DNA of 64,000 nucleotides from Taibaiella soli (GTDB lineage Bacteria; Bacteroidota; Bacteroidia; Chitinophagales; Chitinophagaceae), in assembly GCF_003236175.1 (NCBI RefSeq), contig NZ_QKTW01000016.1, forward strand, positions 281,131 through 345,130. Direction: 5' to 3'. A program made the position numbers and the translations under genes. Every line of letters begins with the position of its first letter. The stretch's first letter is position 1. Of this stretch, positions 24,296 to 33,869 are shown piece after piece. Under the pieces are notes generated by a model that saw only the letters and a program-made list of their open reading frames with translations, was not told the origin of the DNA and did not search any database.

Positions 24296-24556
24296 TTATG
24301 AAATAAGCGTCAGGAAAGGCTCGGCGAGCATTGCATAAGAGTCTTCGTGTGCAACGGCGACTTGCGCTCCGGGATATTTAAAATAATACGGTTTGCCCGT
24401 GATCACACCTTTTAAGATCAGCAGATCGGGGCCGGTGTATTCAAACAATCTTTTGGCTTTCGGTGTTTTTGCAGAAACGGTAGTCTCTGTACTGGTGTAG
24501 GTCGATGCATTTATTTCCTGCATCCAATCGATTTGTTTTTTACCGTAATGGCTCAT
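24296..24556 (-). CDS. Small hypothetical protein (86 aa)
   Basis: Not recognised. It starts MSHYGKKQIDWMQEINASTY, has a Thr-rich middle and a Pro/Tyr/Gly-rich second half (ITGKPYYFKYPGAQVAVAHEDSYAML). No signal peptide or membrane helix is present, so it is likely cytoplasmic or carried out by another route. It shares orientation with the 398-aa gene 108 bp upstream, and the two could be one transcript. The terminator at 24264-24292 lies just after its stop and supports a real gene. Confidence 0.55.
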   Translation of the reverse strand: MSHYGKKQIDWMQEINASTYTSTETTVSAKTPKAKRLFEYTGPDLLILKGVITGKPYYFKYPGAQVAVAHEDSYAMLAEPFLTLIS

Positions 24557-24664
24557 GGCGTAGAAAAGTTATGTGGTGCTTAAATATTCAATTGCAAATT
24601 TTAATTGCAGATTAATTAAAGAACGTGGGTCTACCTTCAATCATAAATCTCCAATTTTAAAACG

Positions 24665-25861
24665 TTATTTGTTTCGGGTTAATGTGGTGACTTTGGTTCT
24701 GCTTGTAGCATCGGATGTACATTTGCTTTTCGCGATTTCGTTGATCTGTCCCGCGGGTGGAATATCATTTTGCGGCAGAGCAATATCGATTCGCTGCAGA
24801 TTTGAGACATTGTGATAAGGAGTGGTTTCATAAGTGACATTGTAAGGGGATAGGTAATTCTTTAAAGTGAAAATAATATCCGGCAGTTTCACGGTCATAA
24901 TATCGCCGGGGCTTTGGGCGAATGCTTCAGATAATTGATTCCAGCCAGTAAAGCGGAAAATATAATTGCCGTTCATGTCGGTTGTTGTAGCGCCTATAGA
25001 TTGCCTGGCGCCTTTGCCGGTGTAGATGCCTGCCATTTTTTCTGGCGAAGTGCGTTCATAAGTTTCGAATGAAAGTGTTGTGAAAGAGGCAGGAACCGAT
25101 GTTCCGTTATTACGATTTTTAGACAGATTTGTAGCGGCAACAGCTGCGTTTACGGGAAAGCTGTTCCGTGCTGAAACATTTGTCTTTAGCGTTTTTAAAA
25201 GATCGAAATGTTCTAGCTGTAAATCGCCATCCATTTCCAGACGTGCATTGTCTGAAATATGCATAAATGAATGCCCCGTGCGATCTGCAATTCTTTTGTA
25301 CAGTAGTTGTACCTGTGAAGGGGCTAGCTCGTCGCTGAGATAGAGTACAATGGGGCGGAACGAAACAATCGTATCTGGAATAATACGGTCAGGATAATAG
25401 CGAACGATAAAATCTTTCAGCGCTTCATTTTTCATTGCCTCCTGCAAGCCGCGGGTTGTGTCAATCACAAATTGTCCTTTATGGCCAGGATTGAAAATAT
25501 GATTTTTTGAATACGCTGAAGCATGTCCGTAAATAAGAAAATCGTGGATGGTAATGGGAGTAGAACAAGATAACGTCAACGTTTCATTGCCGCCAGTGGA
25601 AGATCGAATGTCAAATTCATAATGGAAATCATTTTTGACAGGAAACTTGATATGTGTTTCCGATTCCTGAAATCCATTTCCTGAGTCATGCTGGATAGAA
25701 AGAGTCCATTGCTTGCCGGTAACAGTCAGTGGAGTCATGTGGTCGATTACTGGATAAGTTCCATTGCCGGAGTTGGCCCCGGAAACAATAAAGCGCGATC
25801 GCAGCGCCGCATACAGAGACCTTACTTGTAAGGTCCATGTACCTTGCAGGGTGACTAACAT
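24665..25861 (-). CDS. Hypothetical protein (398 aa)
   Basis: I do not recognise the family. It has no signal peptide (MLVTLQGTWTLQVRSLYAALRSRF). The sequence is rich in beta-strand patterns and Thr/Ser/Asn. The segment near 150-225 (GLQEAMKNEALKDFIVRYYPDRIIPDT, then VQLLYKRIADRTGHSFMHISDNARLEMDG) looks alpha/beta and more ordered. Residues ~300-345 (TTTDMNGNYIFRFTGWNQLSEAF) recall carboxypeptidase-like regulatory domains. The tail is basic (SDATSRTKVTTLTRNK). It may work with the 86-aa protein downstream. Confidence 0.55.
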   Translation of the reverse strand: MLVTLQGTWTLQVRSLYAALRSRFIVSGANSGNGTYPVIDHMTPLTVTGKQWTLSIQHDSGNGFQESETHIKFPVKNDFHYEFDIRSSTGGNETLTLSCSTPITIHDFLIYGHASAYSKNHIFNPGHKGQFVIDTTRGLQEAMKNEALKDFIVRYYPDRIIPDTIVSFRPIVLYLSDELAPSQVQLLYKRIADRTGHSFMHISDNARLEMDGDLQLEHFDLLKTLKTNVSARNSFPVNAAVAATNLSKNRNNGTSVPASFTTLSFETYERTSPEKMAGIYTGKGARQSIGATTTDMNGNYIFRFTGWNQLSEAFAQSPGDIMTVKLPDIIFTLKNYLSPYNVTYETTPYHNVSNLQRIDIALPQNDIPPAGQINEIAKSKCTSDATSRTKVTTLTRNK

Positions 25862-26093
25862 GTGTGTGTGGTTTTGGCGGTGGACAATGAATTTTATTCC
25901 CGTGTTTCTACGGGAGAGCTTCCGTTTTTCAACTGAAACAAATATTCTATTTTTTGACTCGCCAAAAAATTATTTAAAGGAGCTTGATTCTGTAATCATT
26001 ATCCGACACACGAAGACATTTGTTGATTTTTCTAATTCATAATCAACAAAATAAAAGGCTTTTTCGACAGGTGAAGTCTGAAATCGGGAAATC

Positions 26094-26609
26094 TTAGCCG
26101 TTGGCTAATAAATTGGAAATATGGTCTACTTCTGATTGCAACCCCTGGCTGTATTTCAGTTGCTTGGTTGCTTCCAGATATTTGGCTGCTTTTTCTGTTT
26201 GCCCTAGGCTATAAAAAATGCTGGCGAGGTTCAGCATCGCAATGGCTTTATCATTTTCAGTGCGCAGTCCGCTTCTGAGCGCCGTTTCAAACGCATTCGC
26301 CGCAGGCTGCAGATTTTCTTTATTAGCTTCAATACATCCGGTAATAAACCAGTAGTAAGCTTTTTGCGTACGGCCCAAGTATTTTGGGTGTTTCGTCATT
26401 TTTAATAATTCCTCTGCACGATCAAAATCGTTTTTGCCCAGTTTACGAAAAGCCAGATATACAGCGCCGTTAAGAAAATAGCCCAGTCCCATTAGTACTA
26501 TGAAAGCGATAGCCGCGCCCATTTGCAGCCACAGACCTACTGTGCCGAAGAAAATAGCCACCAAAGCAGCGATCGAAATAAGGACAATGCGAACTGTATT
26601 TGAATACAT
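26094..26609 (-). CDS. Membrane-anchored TPR protein
   Basis: At 171 residues, two N-terminal membrane helices (about 7-25 and 30-52) precede about three tetratricopeptide-like repeats. TPR features include AYYWFITGCIEANKENLQPAANAFETALRSG and AIAMLNLASIFYSLGQTEKAAKYLEA, with the small-residue and aromatic spacing of the repeat. The TPR part faces the cytoplasm if the N-terminus follows the positive-inside rule (FRKLGK after helix 2). It is probably a scaffold for partner binding. It is divergent from the next gene. Confidence 0.8.
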   Translation of the reverse strand: MYSNTVRIVLISIAALVAIFFGTVGLWLQMGAAIAFIVLMGLGYFLNGAVYLAFRKLGKNDFDRAEELLKMTKHPKYLGRTQKAYYWFITGCIEANKENLQPAANAFETALRSGLRTENDKAIAMLNLASIFYSLGQTEKAAKYLEATKQLKYSQGLQSEVDHISNLLANG

Positions 26610-26693
26610 TTAGTTAATTATGGGTGCAAGTTCTGTAAAAATCAATAATTCAATGCCACCGGCGCTTAATTTTATATTATTAATATAATCAGA

Positions 26694-26999
26694 ATGAACA
26701 GGGAAACGGAAAGAAGCCGGGATGTGGCGCGGCATGTATTCTCGGGATCAACCACTATGATCGGCGTTTGTATTACCATTATCGCGTTGTTTCGCGTTAT
26801 GAAAATTGGCATGAGAACTTATGCAGATGAGGTGTTGGGTCTTGATAACTTTATATTTATCGCTGCCGCTCTGTGTGCGTATTCGGCGATCCGGAAAGAC
26901 AATAACATCCGTATGGAACGCGCCGCAGATTTGCTATTTTTTGCAGGAATGGCCGTAATGCTGGTTGTTGGGCTGATCATTGTTTTTTCAACCTATTAG
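26694..26999 (+). CDS. Small membrane protein (101 aa)
   Basis: Not assigned to a family. There are three predicted membrane helices: about 20-38 (TTMIGVCITIIALFRVMKI), 50-65 (NFIFIAAALCAYSAIR) and 78-98 (LLFFAGMAVMLVVGLIIVF). The N-terminus is charged and hydrophilic (MNRETERSRDVARH). The helices and loops are regular and codon use fits the genome, so the gene is likely real. It is divergent from the TPR gene. Confidence 0.65.
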   Translation: MNRETERSRDVARHVFSGSTTMIGVCITIIALFRVMKIGMRTYADEVLGLDNFIFIAAALCAYSAIRKDNNIRMERAADLLFFAGMAVMLVVGLIIVFSTY

Positions 27000-27079
27000 A
27001 TAAAAATCAAATTTTAACAAATAACCAACGTACCTTCATCTAACCACTGTCTTTATAAATCCTAAATATATCTTACTAC

Positions 27080-28990
27080 ATGAAGCTAAAAGCCCTGCTG
27101 ATCATTTATCTTGGTCTTTTGTGCTTTTCCCGGTCCGCGGCGCAAAATCTTGTGCTGAACCCGGGCTTTGAACAATATAACAGTTGCCCTATCGGTTTGT
27201 CTGGCTTTGCATATGCGGCCGGCTACAATAATTTCCCTACGGCGTCAAACTGGGCCAATCCCGTACAACAAGCATCACCCGATTATTTTAATGTATGCAG
27301 TGCCGCCCCGGGCATTAAGGTCCCGAATTGCGTTTTTGGTTATCAGGATGCGCACGGTGGTTATGCGTACGCAGGTATGATTGCCTGGGAAGGGCAGTAT
27401 TCCGGCAATACATTGCAAGTCGATTATCGCGAGTATTTGCAAACCCGGCTTGCTCATCCGTTAGCGGCAGGACGTAATTATTGTGTTTCTTTCTTTGTAA
27501 GTCCTACGATAGGCGTTTCGGGATTTAACTACGTAGCAATCGAAAGCTTTGGGATTAATCTTTCTAATACACAGGCGCTGCTGCCCAACGGTAATGGTAA
27601 TGGTTATGTCTTATCTCTGCCTTATAATGTGCAGAATAGCCAGGGCAACTATCTTACGGATACTGCCAAATGGTATAAAATAACTGGTATATATACTGCT
27701 ACGGGTGGTGAGGAATGGCTCACAATGGGTTGTTTCAAACAAGCGGTTCCTTCTTTTGTACAACAGTGGCCGGCGACGGCTGTGAATGGGCAGAATTACC
27801 GCAGTTATATTTATGTAGACGATATTTCCGTCGAGGAAATCACCGCGACCGATACAGTTAAAACGTATACTGATACAGTAGTTTGCTCTTTGAATAATCT
27901 TAACTATACTGTTTTTGCGCCTTCTGGATCCGCACATACCTGGAATACTGGTGCCACCACACAGCAGCTTACCATCCACGATACGGGCGTGTATTGGTGC
28001 AAAACTCCCGTTGAATGTATTTATCATGTCGATACATTCCGGATAAAATATCAGCCTTTTCGTAAGCTGAGTCTGGGTAGTGATTCCATAAATTGTAATA
28101 ACACGCCGATAGTGCTAAAGGCTTCTTACCCGTATAAAAACTACATGTGGAATAATGGAAGCTCCGCAGATTCGCTGGTGGCGAGTGTTTCGGGGGTTTA
28201 TATGCTCACCGTGTCCGATGCCTGCGGTGTGCAGCATGATACTGTTTCGGTAGCAATACAGCCGGCAACACCAGCACCAGTGGTTTCCGATACAACTATT
28301 TGCCAGTTTTCAAATCCGCCGCAGATCGCCGTTCAGGGAAATAATATTAAATGGTATGCGTATGTTTCTGATCCGCTCGGCATGACTACGCAGCCGTTTG
28401 TGCCAACTGGTACCCCGGGTACGCAAAAAATATATGTGACACAGACTTCAGGAAAATGCGAAAGTGACAAGACGCCGGTAACGATTACTGTAAAATACAA
28501 GCCTCAGGCTAAATTGGATAAATTCCTAAATATGTGTAAACAGGATACAACGACGATCGGCCATTCCTACCCGGATGTCAATTATGCCTGGAGTACCGGA
28601 CAAGATGTTTGCTGCATTCATCCAGATCACAGCGGCATGTATTACCTCTCGGTTTACAACGATTGCGGTTTGTCAAGGGACACTGTGGACGTTGACATTG
28701 ACCCATGCGATGATTGCTTAATTATACCAAATGCATTCACTCCGAATAATGACGGTAAAAATGATCAGTATCGTATTATTGCCCGTTGTCCGGTAAGTGG
28801 ATATTCTCTTCAGATTTTCAATAAATGGGGTGAAGCGGTCTTTTCTTCTCATGATCCAAATGAGGCCTGGAGAGGAACAAGCCATGGTGTTATAGCCGAA
28901 TCCGGTGTTTTTGTCTATGTGTTGGAATATGTAACCAAAGATTCTGGTCGCAGGCATTTTCTTAGGGGAAATATTACCTTGCTCCGGTAA
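27080..28990 (+). CDS. Large secreted protein with T9SS type B (gliding-motility) C-terminal domain
   Basis: At 636 residues, it carries a signal peptide (MKLKALLIIYLGLLCFSRSAAQ) followed by NLVLNPGFEQYNSCP, an opening seen in many Bacteroidota surface proteins with a jelly-roll domain. Several Ig-like repeats follow with the W-N/S-T/N-G motif (TWNTGATTQQL, MWNNGSSADSL, AWSTGQDVCC). The last ~90 residues are the type B sorting domain: IPNAFTPNNDGKNDQYRI, then LQIFNKWGEAVFSS and GVFVYVLEYV. It should be exported through T9SS. A likely adhesin or surface-layer protein. Confidence 0.88.
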   Translation: MKLKALLIIYLGLLCFSRSAAQNLVLNPGFEQYNSCPIGLSGFAYAAGYNNFPTASNWANPVQQASPDYFNVCSAAPGIKVPNCVFGYQDAHGGYAYAGMIAWEGQYSGNTLQVDYREYLQTRLAHPLAAGRNYCVSFFVSPTIGVSGFNYVAIESFGINLSNTQALLPNGNGNGYVLSLPYNVQNSQGNYLTDTAKWYKITGIYTATGGEEWLTMGCFKQAVPSFVQQWPATAVNGQNYRSYIYVDDISVEEITATDTVKTYTDTVVCSLNNLNYTVFAPSGSAHTWNTGATTQQLTIHDTGVYWCKTPVECIYHVDTFRIKYQPFRKLSLGSDSINCNNTPIVLKASYPYKNYMWNNGSSADSLVASVSGVYMLTVSDACGVQHDTVSVAIQPATPAPVVSDTTICQFSNPPQIAVQGNNIKWYAYVSDPLGMTTQPFVPTGTPGTQKIYVTQTSGKCESDKTPVTITVKYKPQAKLDKFLNMCKQDTTTIGHSYPDVNYAWSTGQDVCCIHPDHSGMYYLSVYNDCGLSRDTVDVDIDPCDDCLIIPNAFTPNNDGKNDQYRIIARCPVSGYSLQIFNKWGEAVFSSHDPNEAWRGTSHGVIAESGVFVYVLEYVTKDSGRRHFLRGNITLLR

Positions 28991-29092
28991 GGGTTAATTA
29001 GTCAAAAAGTTAATTGGTTAACCGTTGCTATCTTTCAAACGGAAGAAGACGAACACAGTTCCTTCCATTTGAGTATTTGCATTTATAGGTTG

Positions 29093-29128
29093 ATGTGTGA
29101 CTGACCATTCAGCATTGACCTTTCACGC
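29093..29128. repeat. Dispersed repeat, ACTGACCATTCAGC variant
   Basis: gatgtgtgactgaccattca and gcattgacctttcac resemble the ACTCAC family and lie between the T9SS gene and feoB. Confidence 0.3.
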
Positions 29129-29229
29129 TTTGTTTTCATTTTCGGGAAAAAAATTGTCTCTTTCGGCAAAAAGCTCACTGGTTAGCCCGTTTATACCTCA
29201 GCCTTCTGCAAATCAGCCATCAGAAGTCG

Positions 29230-29237
29230 TACCTTTG
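29230..29237 (+). promoter_or_regulatory. feoB -7 box
   Basis: TACCTTTG matches TAnnTTTG and ends 11 bp before the feoB ATG. No clear -33 element is seen. Confidence 0.45.
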
Positions 29238-29248
29238 CGGCCTGTTTC

Positions 29249-31381
29249 ATGAAGCATCCGTATAAAATCGCACTCGTCGGAAATCCCAATAGCGGAAAAA
29301 GTTCCTTGTTCAATGTCCTGACTGGACTGAACCAGAAGGTGGGCAATTTTCCGGGTGTAACGGTTGATAAGAAAACGGGAACGGCTAAGATCTCGGAAAA
29401 ACTTACGGCAAGTATTATTGATTTGCCCGGTACATATAGCCTTTATCCTAAAAGTGCTGATGAACAGGTGACTTACGAAGTGCTGCTTAATCGCAATAAT
29501 CCCGATCGGCCGGACATGATTGTGGTAATAGCAGATGCTTCCAACCTGAAACGGAATCTGCTTTTTTGTTCTCAGATCATGGATTTGAAGATTCCCGTTG
29601 TGATTGCTTTGTCTATGATGGACATTGCGAAACAAAAAGGAATTACCATTGATCAGGAGGGGCTGGAACGAATGATGGGCGTGCCAATCGTGGCGATCAA
29701 TCCGCGAAAGAATAAAGGCATTGCGCAACTTAAAAAAACGATTTCAGACGTACAACAGCAGGGAAGTAAATGGGTGCTGCAGCCAGATTTTATAGACACC
29801 GAAAAACTAGTAGGTATCTGGCTGGAGGATATTAAAATATTATGCGGACTGGAAAGTAACTACAGTGCACTCCACGTGGCTTGTAATTACCAGGAGCTTG
29901 GTTACCTCAATGCGGCGCAGCGCATCCGGATTGCAGCATTGCTGGATGAAATGTCATTCCAGAAATCAAAAATTCAGGCCGCGGAGATCATGGCCCGCTA
30001 TCAGCGCATCGGAACGATCATGCAGCAATGTGTGGTAGAAGAGAGTCCGCTGAAACGGATGGTGATCAGTGACCGCATCGATAAAGTATTGTTACATCCG
30101 TTGTGGGGCAATGTCATTTTGCTGGCGGTACTATTTATTTTATTCCAAAGTATTTTCTGGCTGGCGGCATATCCGATGGATTGGGTAGAACAGGGATTTA
30201 GTGCCGTTAGTGGCTGGTTCGGCAGCATTTTGCCCGATAGTTTCCTTAAAGATTTATTCATCAACGGGATTCTTGCCGGTATCAGTGGTATCGCGGTTTT
30301 CATTCCGCAAATCATGATCCTGTTCGGATTTATTACTATCCTCGAAGACAGCGGTTATATGGCGCGGATTAGTTTCCTGACCGACCGGCTAATGCGAAGT
30401 GCCGGATTAAACGGACGGTCTGTAATGCCATTGATTAGCGGTATGGCTTGCGCCGTGCCGGCAATTATGGCTACGCGTACTATTCAGAATCGAAAAGAAA
30501 GGCTGATCACTATTCTGGTGACGCCACTCATGAGTTGCTCCGCCCGCTTGCCTGTTTATACGATCCTCATCGGACTTGTGATACCGGATAAAAAATTCCT
30601 GGGCTTCTTCAATTTGCAGGGGCTTGTCCTTATGGGACTTTATTTACTGGGCTTCTTTATGGCATTGATCGTTTCCAAAGTGCTCAACTTTATCGTCAAG
30701 TCAACCGACCGGACATTCTTCCTGATGGAGCTTCCTGTGTATCGTGCTCCGCGTTGGAAGAACGTAGGCATTACGATGATTGAGAAAGCAAAAATTTTCG
30801 TTTCTGACGCTGGTAAAGTAATTATGGTTATTTCGCTGCTGCTCTGGGCTCTGGCTACCTATGGCCCGCCGTCCAGAATGGAGGCAGTAAAGCAAGAATA
30901 TAGCAAACGCGAAGCGCGGGCTGCATCCAATCCAGAATTGCTCAGCGAGATACAGAAAGAACATGCAACCGCCAAGCTCGAAAATTCATTTGCAGGGATT
31001 ATGGGGCATGCTATTGAGCCAGGTATTAAGCCGCTGGGTTATGATTGGAAAATCGGCATTGCATTGATTACATCGTTTGCCGCCCGGGAAGTTTTTGTAG
31101 GGACAATGGCCACACTTTATAGCGTTGGCGATGATCAGGCCGCAAAAGAAACACTCCGGGATAAAATGAAAGCTGCGCGACGTAGTGACGGCACACCGGT
31201 TTATACATTGGCTGCCGGGTTATCCTTGCTGGTATTTTATGTATTTGCAATGCAGTGTATGAGCACGCTCGCCATTGTGAAACGTGAAACCCGCAGCTGG
31301 AAATATCCAGCCGTGCAATTTACTTACATGCTGTTTTTAGCATATTTCAGTGCGCTGATTGTTTATCAGCTATTCAGTTAA
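29249..31381 (+). CDS. feoB: Ferrous iron transporter FeoB
   Basis: This 710-residue transporter imports Fe(II) across the inner membrane. The N-terminal G domain shows GNPNSGKSS (G1, about 11-19), DLPGTYSL (G3) and MMDIAK in the place of the NKxD element. A helical regulatory region of about 90 residues follows. The membrane part includes the GMACAVPAIMATRTI gate segment and two Gate/FeoB_C regions. An FeoA domain is neither fused at the N-terminus nor encoded next door, although it often is in this phylum. The stop codon is only 5 bp from the end of the convergent PAS gene. Confidence 0.97.
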   Translation: MKHPYKIALVGNPNSGKSSLFNVLTGLNQKVGNFPGVTVDKKTGTAKISEKLTASIIDLPGTYSLYPKSADEQVTYEVLLNRNNPDRPDMIVVIADASNLKRNLLFCSQIMDLKIPVVIALSMMDIAKQKGITIDQEGLERMMGVPIVAINPRKNKGIAQLKKTISDVQQQGSKWVLQPDFIDTEKLVGIWLEDIKILCGLESNYSALHVACNYQELGYLNAAQRIRIAALLDEMSFQKSKIQAAEIMARYQRIGTIMQQCVVEESPLKRMVISDRIDKVLLHPLWGNVILLAVLFILFQSIFWLAAYPMDWVEQGFSAVSGWFGSILPDSFLKDLFINGILAGISGIAVFIPQIMILFGFITILEDSGYMARISFLTDRLMRSAGLNGRSVMPLISGMACAVPAIMATRTIQNRKERLITILVTPLMSCSARLPVYTILIGLVIPDKKFLGFFNLQGLVLMGLYLLGFFMALIVSKVLNFIVKSTDRTFFLMELPVYRAPRWKNVGITMIEKAKIFVSDAGKVIMVISLLLWALATYGPPSRMEAVKQEYSKREARAASNPELLSEIQKEHATAKLENSFAGIMGHAIEPGIKPLGYDWKIGIALITSFAAREVFVGTMATLYSVGDDQAAKETLRDKMKAARRSDGTPVYTLAAGLSLLVFYVFAMQCMSTLAIVKRETRSWKYPAVQFTYMLFLAYFSALIVYQLFS

Positions 31382-31386
31382 GGATC

Positions 31387-32238
31387 TCAGAAAATCAAGG
31401 GCAAAGACTGCAACAACCCTTCCAATTGCCTGTTCTGGGCGGTAAGTTCGTCTACCAGTGTTTTCAGTTTGTTGCGCATTTCCATGTCGGCAGTGACATC
31501 TTGCACAACGCCCAGGATCTTTGTGGTTTTCCCTTTGCTGATTTCCGGTTTCAGAATGATATGTGCCCAAACTTTGGTCTCGGCAGTAGTGATAAGTGGC
31601 AAGGTGAAATCGCTCGATATACCTTTCCCTGTTACTTCGTCTAATGCCTGCTCAAAACGGTTGCGCGATATATCGTCTTCACAGAAACGCAATAATGTTT
31701 CCTTTGTCGGGATATAGTCGTAATGCAATTCGTAGATGTCATAGATGGCTTTTGACCAAAGTAATTCGCCGTTGGTCACATCATATTCCCACGATCCGAT
31801 TTTGGCAATGGAACCCACCTGATTAAAGAGTTTCTCCTTTTGTGCCAGTCCTTCTTTAATCTCTACTTCAATCGTAATGTCTTTCGAAATAGAAAAGAAA
31901 CTTACCACATTTCCTGCTTCATCTCTGATGGGAAGGATTTTGCTCTTTAGCCAGATGTACTCATTGTTTTTATTGCGGAATCTGAATTCGATCTGGACGG
32001 TTTCCTTTCCCTCCAAAACGGGGAAGTGCGCGCAGTTTTGAATTCGTTCATGGTCGTCTGGATGAAAATAGTCATACGGGTTTTTGCCGATCAACTCTAC
32101 CATTTCAAATCCGGTTACATTTTTGCAAGACTCACCCACATGCAAGTAGGTACCGTTTGCTTCATGTAAACAGATAAGGTTGTTGTCATGGCTCTTACTG
32201 TATGTTTCAAAATCAATTAATGCTTGCTCAAGGCACAT
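31387..32238 (-). CDS. Tandem PAS-domain protein lacking a kinase module
   Basis: At 283 residues it holds two PAS domains: residues ~18-130 (ICLHEANGTYLHVGESCKNVTGFEMVELIGKNPYDYFHPDD, then the PAC part YIWLKSKILPIRDEAGNVVSFFSISKDIT) and ~140-255 (SIAKIGSWEYDVTNGELLWS to ILGVVQDVT). It ends in a coiled coil (MRNKLKTLVDELTAQNRQLEGLLQ) that in related proteins leads into a histidine kinase. Here the frame stops at LPLIF. It may be a natural sensor without output, or a kinase gene that lost its 3' part when feoB came to lie next to it. Confidence 0.85.
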   Translation of the reverse strand: MCLEQALIDFETYSKSHDNNLICLHEANGTYLHVGESCKNVTGFEMVELIGKNPYDYFHPDDHERIQNCAHFPVLEGKETVQIEFRFRNKNNEYIWLKSKILPIRDEAGNVVSFFSISKDITIEVEIKEGLAQKEKLFNQVGSIAKIGSWEYDVTNGELLWSKAIYDIYELHYDYIPTKETLLRFCEDDISRNRFEQALDEVTGKGISSDFTLPLITTAETKVWAHIILKPEISKGKTTKILGVVQDVTADMEMRNKLKTLVDELTAQNRQLEGLLQSLPLIF

Positions 32239-32498
32239 AATTTATTAAAAATGAAGATGTTTAAAGAACACGATTTTAGAGGGTAAAGCAAATGTAGCTT
32301 TAAGTACTCCAATCTGCAAATGGCTCAAAGACGCTAACAGCAAAAAAATGATGCCATAGATATTTATAATAATGTATAAATAAAGACTTAGTGAAATAAA
32401 ACGCTATGCGTAGCCAAGTAATGATTTACTAAAATTTAACTTTTGATATAAATAGGGAGTGTTTTAAATCCAAATAAAAAAATAATGTGTGGTATGTT

Positions 32499-32531
32499 TT
32501 TGGCATAATTCGTATTAATTCCACAATTTTG
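32499..32531 (+). promoter_or_regulatory. Promoter giving a nearly leaderless mRNA
   Basis: TTTG (32499-32502) is followed after 21 nt by CAATTTTG (32524-32531), one mismatch from TAnnTTTG. The ATG is only 7 nt after the box. Confidence 0.55.
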
Positions 32532-32537
32532 CCGCCC

Positions 32538-33455
32538 ATGAGATATGTTTTCCCTTTCGTTTTGTTCTTTGTTTTGTTCTTTTCTGAGAGTATGGCTCAG
32601 CGAAAATTTACGCTTAATGGATATCTCGCAGTGCGGGGAGGCGAATCATATCATTACCGTCTGGTGTTTACTGATACCGGAGAGATTTTAAAAGGATACT
32701 CTCTTACTTACGACGACGAAAACAAAGACACGAAAGCACTGATAGAAGGACGTATTGACCGCAAGGCCAGAATGCTCAGTTTCCATGAAACAGAGATTAC
32801 TTACAACCACGGCTTTGAAAGCAATGTTACCATTTGTCTTGTTGATGCTACATTGAAATATGATGCGGCAAATAACGCACTCGCCGGAAAGCTCTCCAGT
32901 AAAGACATTGGTAATGCATCTTGTGGCAGCGGTTCCATCAATTTTATCAACGAGCAAGAATTGAAACAACTCTTTTCGGAAGAGCAAACAAAGAAAGATA
33001 CCGTGGTAAAGTCCGTGCCAGTTCAGGCTGCAGCAGTGCCAAAGAAAAAAATGACGATCATTTATGACACTGTCCGGACCGTAAAACCTGCTGTTGCTGC
33101 GGTGTCTGTGCCGGATAAAATTACGGTTGGCGTAGAAAAAGAATACGAATGGATAAGCGATACATTGAAGCTTGATGTCTGGGATGGTGGCAAAATCGAT
33201 GGAGACATCATCTCTATTATGATCGATGACAAACCGTTACTGACACATCACACATTGACACAGTCAAAGAAGCGGATTGAAGTTCCGGTTCCTGGCAGTG
33301 ATAAGAAGTATACGATTACTATCATCGCACTGAATGAGGGAAATGAAGCACCCAATACCGCGGATATTTTATTAATTGACGGAGAAAAATCGTATCATGT
33401 GATTGCATATAATGAGGTCGGCAGAAAAGCTGTAATCCGCTTACGCAAACCATAA
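32538..33455 (+). CDS. Secreted hypothetical protein (305 aa)
   Basis: The start is the ATG at 32538, which begins a signal peptide (MRYVFPFVLFFVLFFSESMAQ). The longer frame to 32487 covers the promoter. The mature protein has two beta-rich parts joined by a Lys/Val/Pro linker (about 155-190). The C-terminal part (YEWISDTLKLDVWDGGKIDGDIISIMIDDKPLL) resembles a beta-sandwich with DGGKIDGD as a possible calcium loop, and this motif recurs in Bacteroidota envelope proteins. No catalytic residues are recognised. It is a single-gene unit. Confidence 0.7.
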   Translation: MRYVFPFVLFFVLFFSESMAQRKFTLNGYLAVRGGESYHYRLVFTDTGEILKGYSLTYDDENKDTKALIEGRIDRKARMLSFHETEITYNHGFESNVTICLVDATLKYDAANNALAGKLSSKDIGNASCGSGSINFINEQELKQLFSEEQTKKDTVVKSVPVQAAAVPKKKMTIIYDTVRTVKPAVAAVSVPDKITVGVEKEYEWISDTLKLDVWDGGKIDGDIISIMIDDKPLLTHHTLTQSKKRIEVPVPGSDKKYTITIIALNEGNEAPNTADILLIDGEKSYHVIAYNEVGRKAVIRLRKP

Positions 33456-33652
33456 TTTGGTTTATTCTTCTTTAGTTACTTCCACGGGATATTTCGGTTG
33501 CAAACACCGTATAAAAACGGAGAAAAAATAATTTTATTCAAAAAAATTATTGAAATTTTTCGTTTTAAAAATAGCGCTTCCGTTTGTTGATCATTTCGAT
33601 ATATATTAATAGATTCTCTTTCAGTTTTTTACCTGTAGTTATTTTCGTATAG

Positions 33653-33760
33653 TGCCCATAGATTCGCCTCAGTTTATATGAAATAATGAATTTCAAGAGG
33701 GAACTTAATATTCCCTATCACCATGAAACGGCCGCCTGCTCTCCAACCAGGCGGCTTTCT
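33653..33760 (+). ncRNA. Candidate small RNA with three hairpins and a terminator
   Basis: Three hairpins follow one another: tgaaat/atttca (33679-33695), agggaa/ttccct (33698-33716) and a strong GC stem gccgcctg/caggcggc (33731-33755) with TTTCTTT after it. The terminator lies 270 bp after the previous gene and 110 bp before the next ATG, so it seems to end an independent transcript. A -7-like box TATTTTCG is at 33640-33647. Limits are approximate. Confidence 0.45.
33731..33760 (+). terminator. Orphan terminator
   Basis: An 8-bp GC-rich perfect stem has a 9-nt loop and T-rich tail. It is far from the stop of the upstream gene and is best explained by the candidate small RNA. Confidence 0.75.
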
Positions 33761-33869
33761 TTGTAGGTATCGCCTGATTTTTTTACCATTTCTTTTTCTT
33801 CACAAATCGGGCTTATACAGTCAAAAATCTGATATTTGTATTGTTGTTAGCATTTTAAAACGGATCGTT

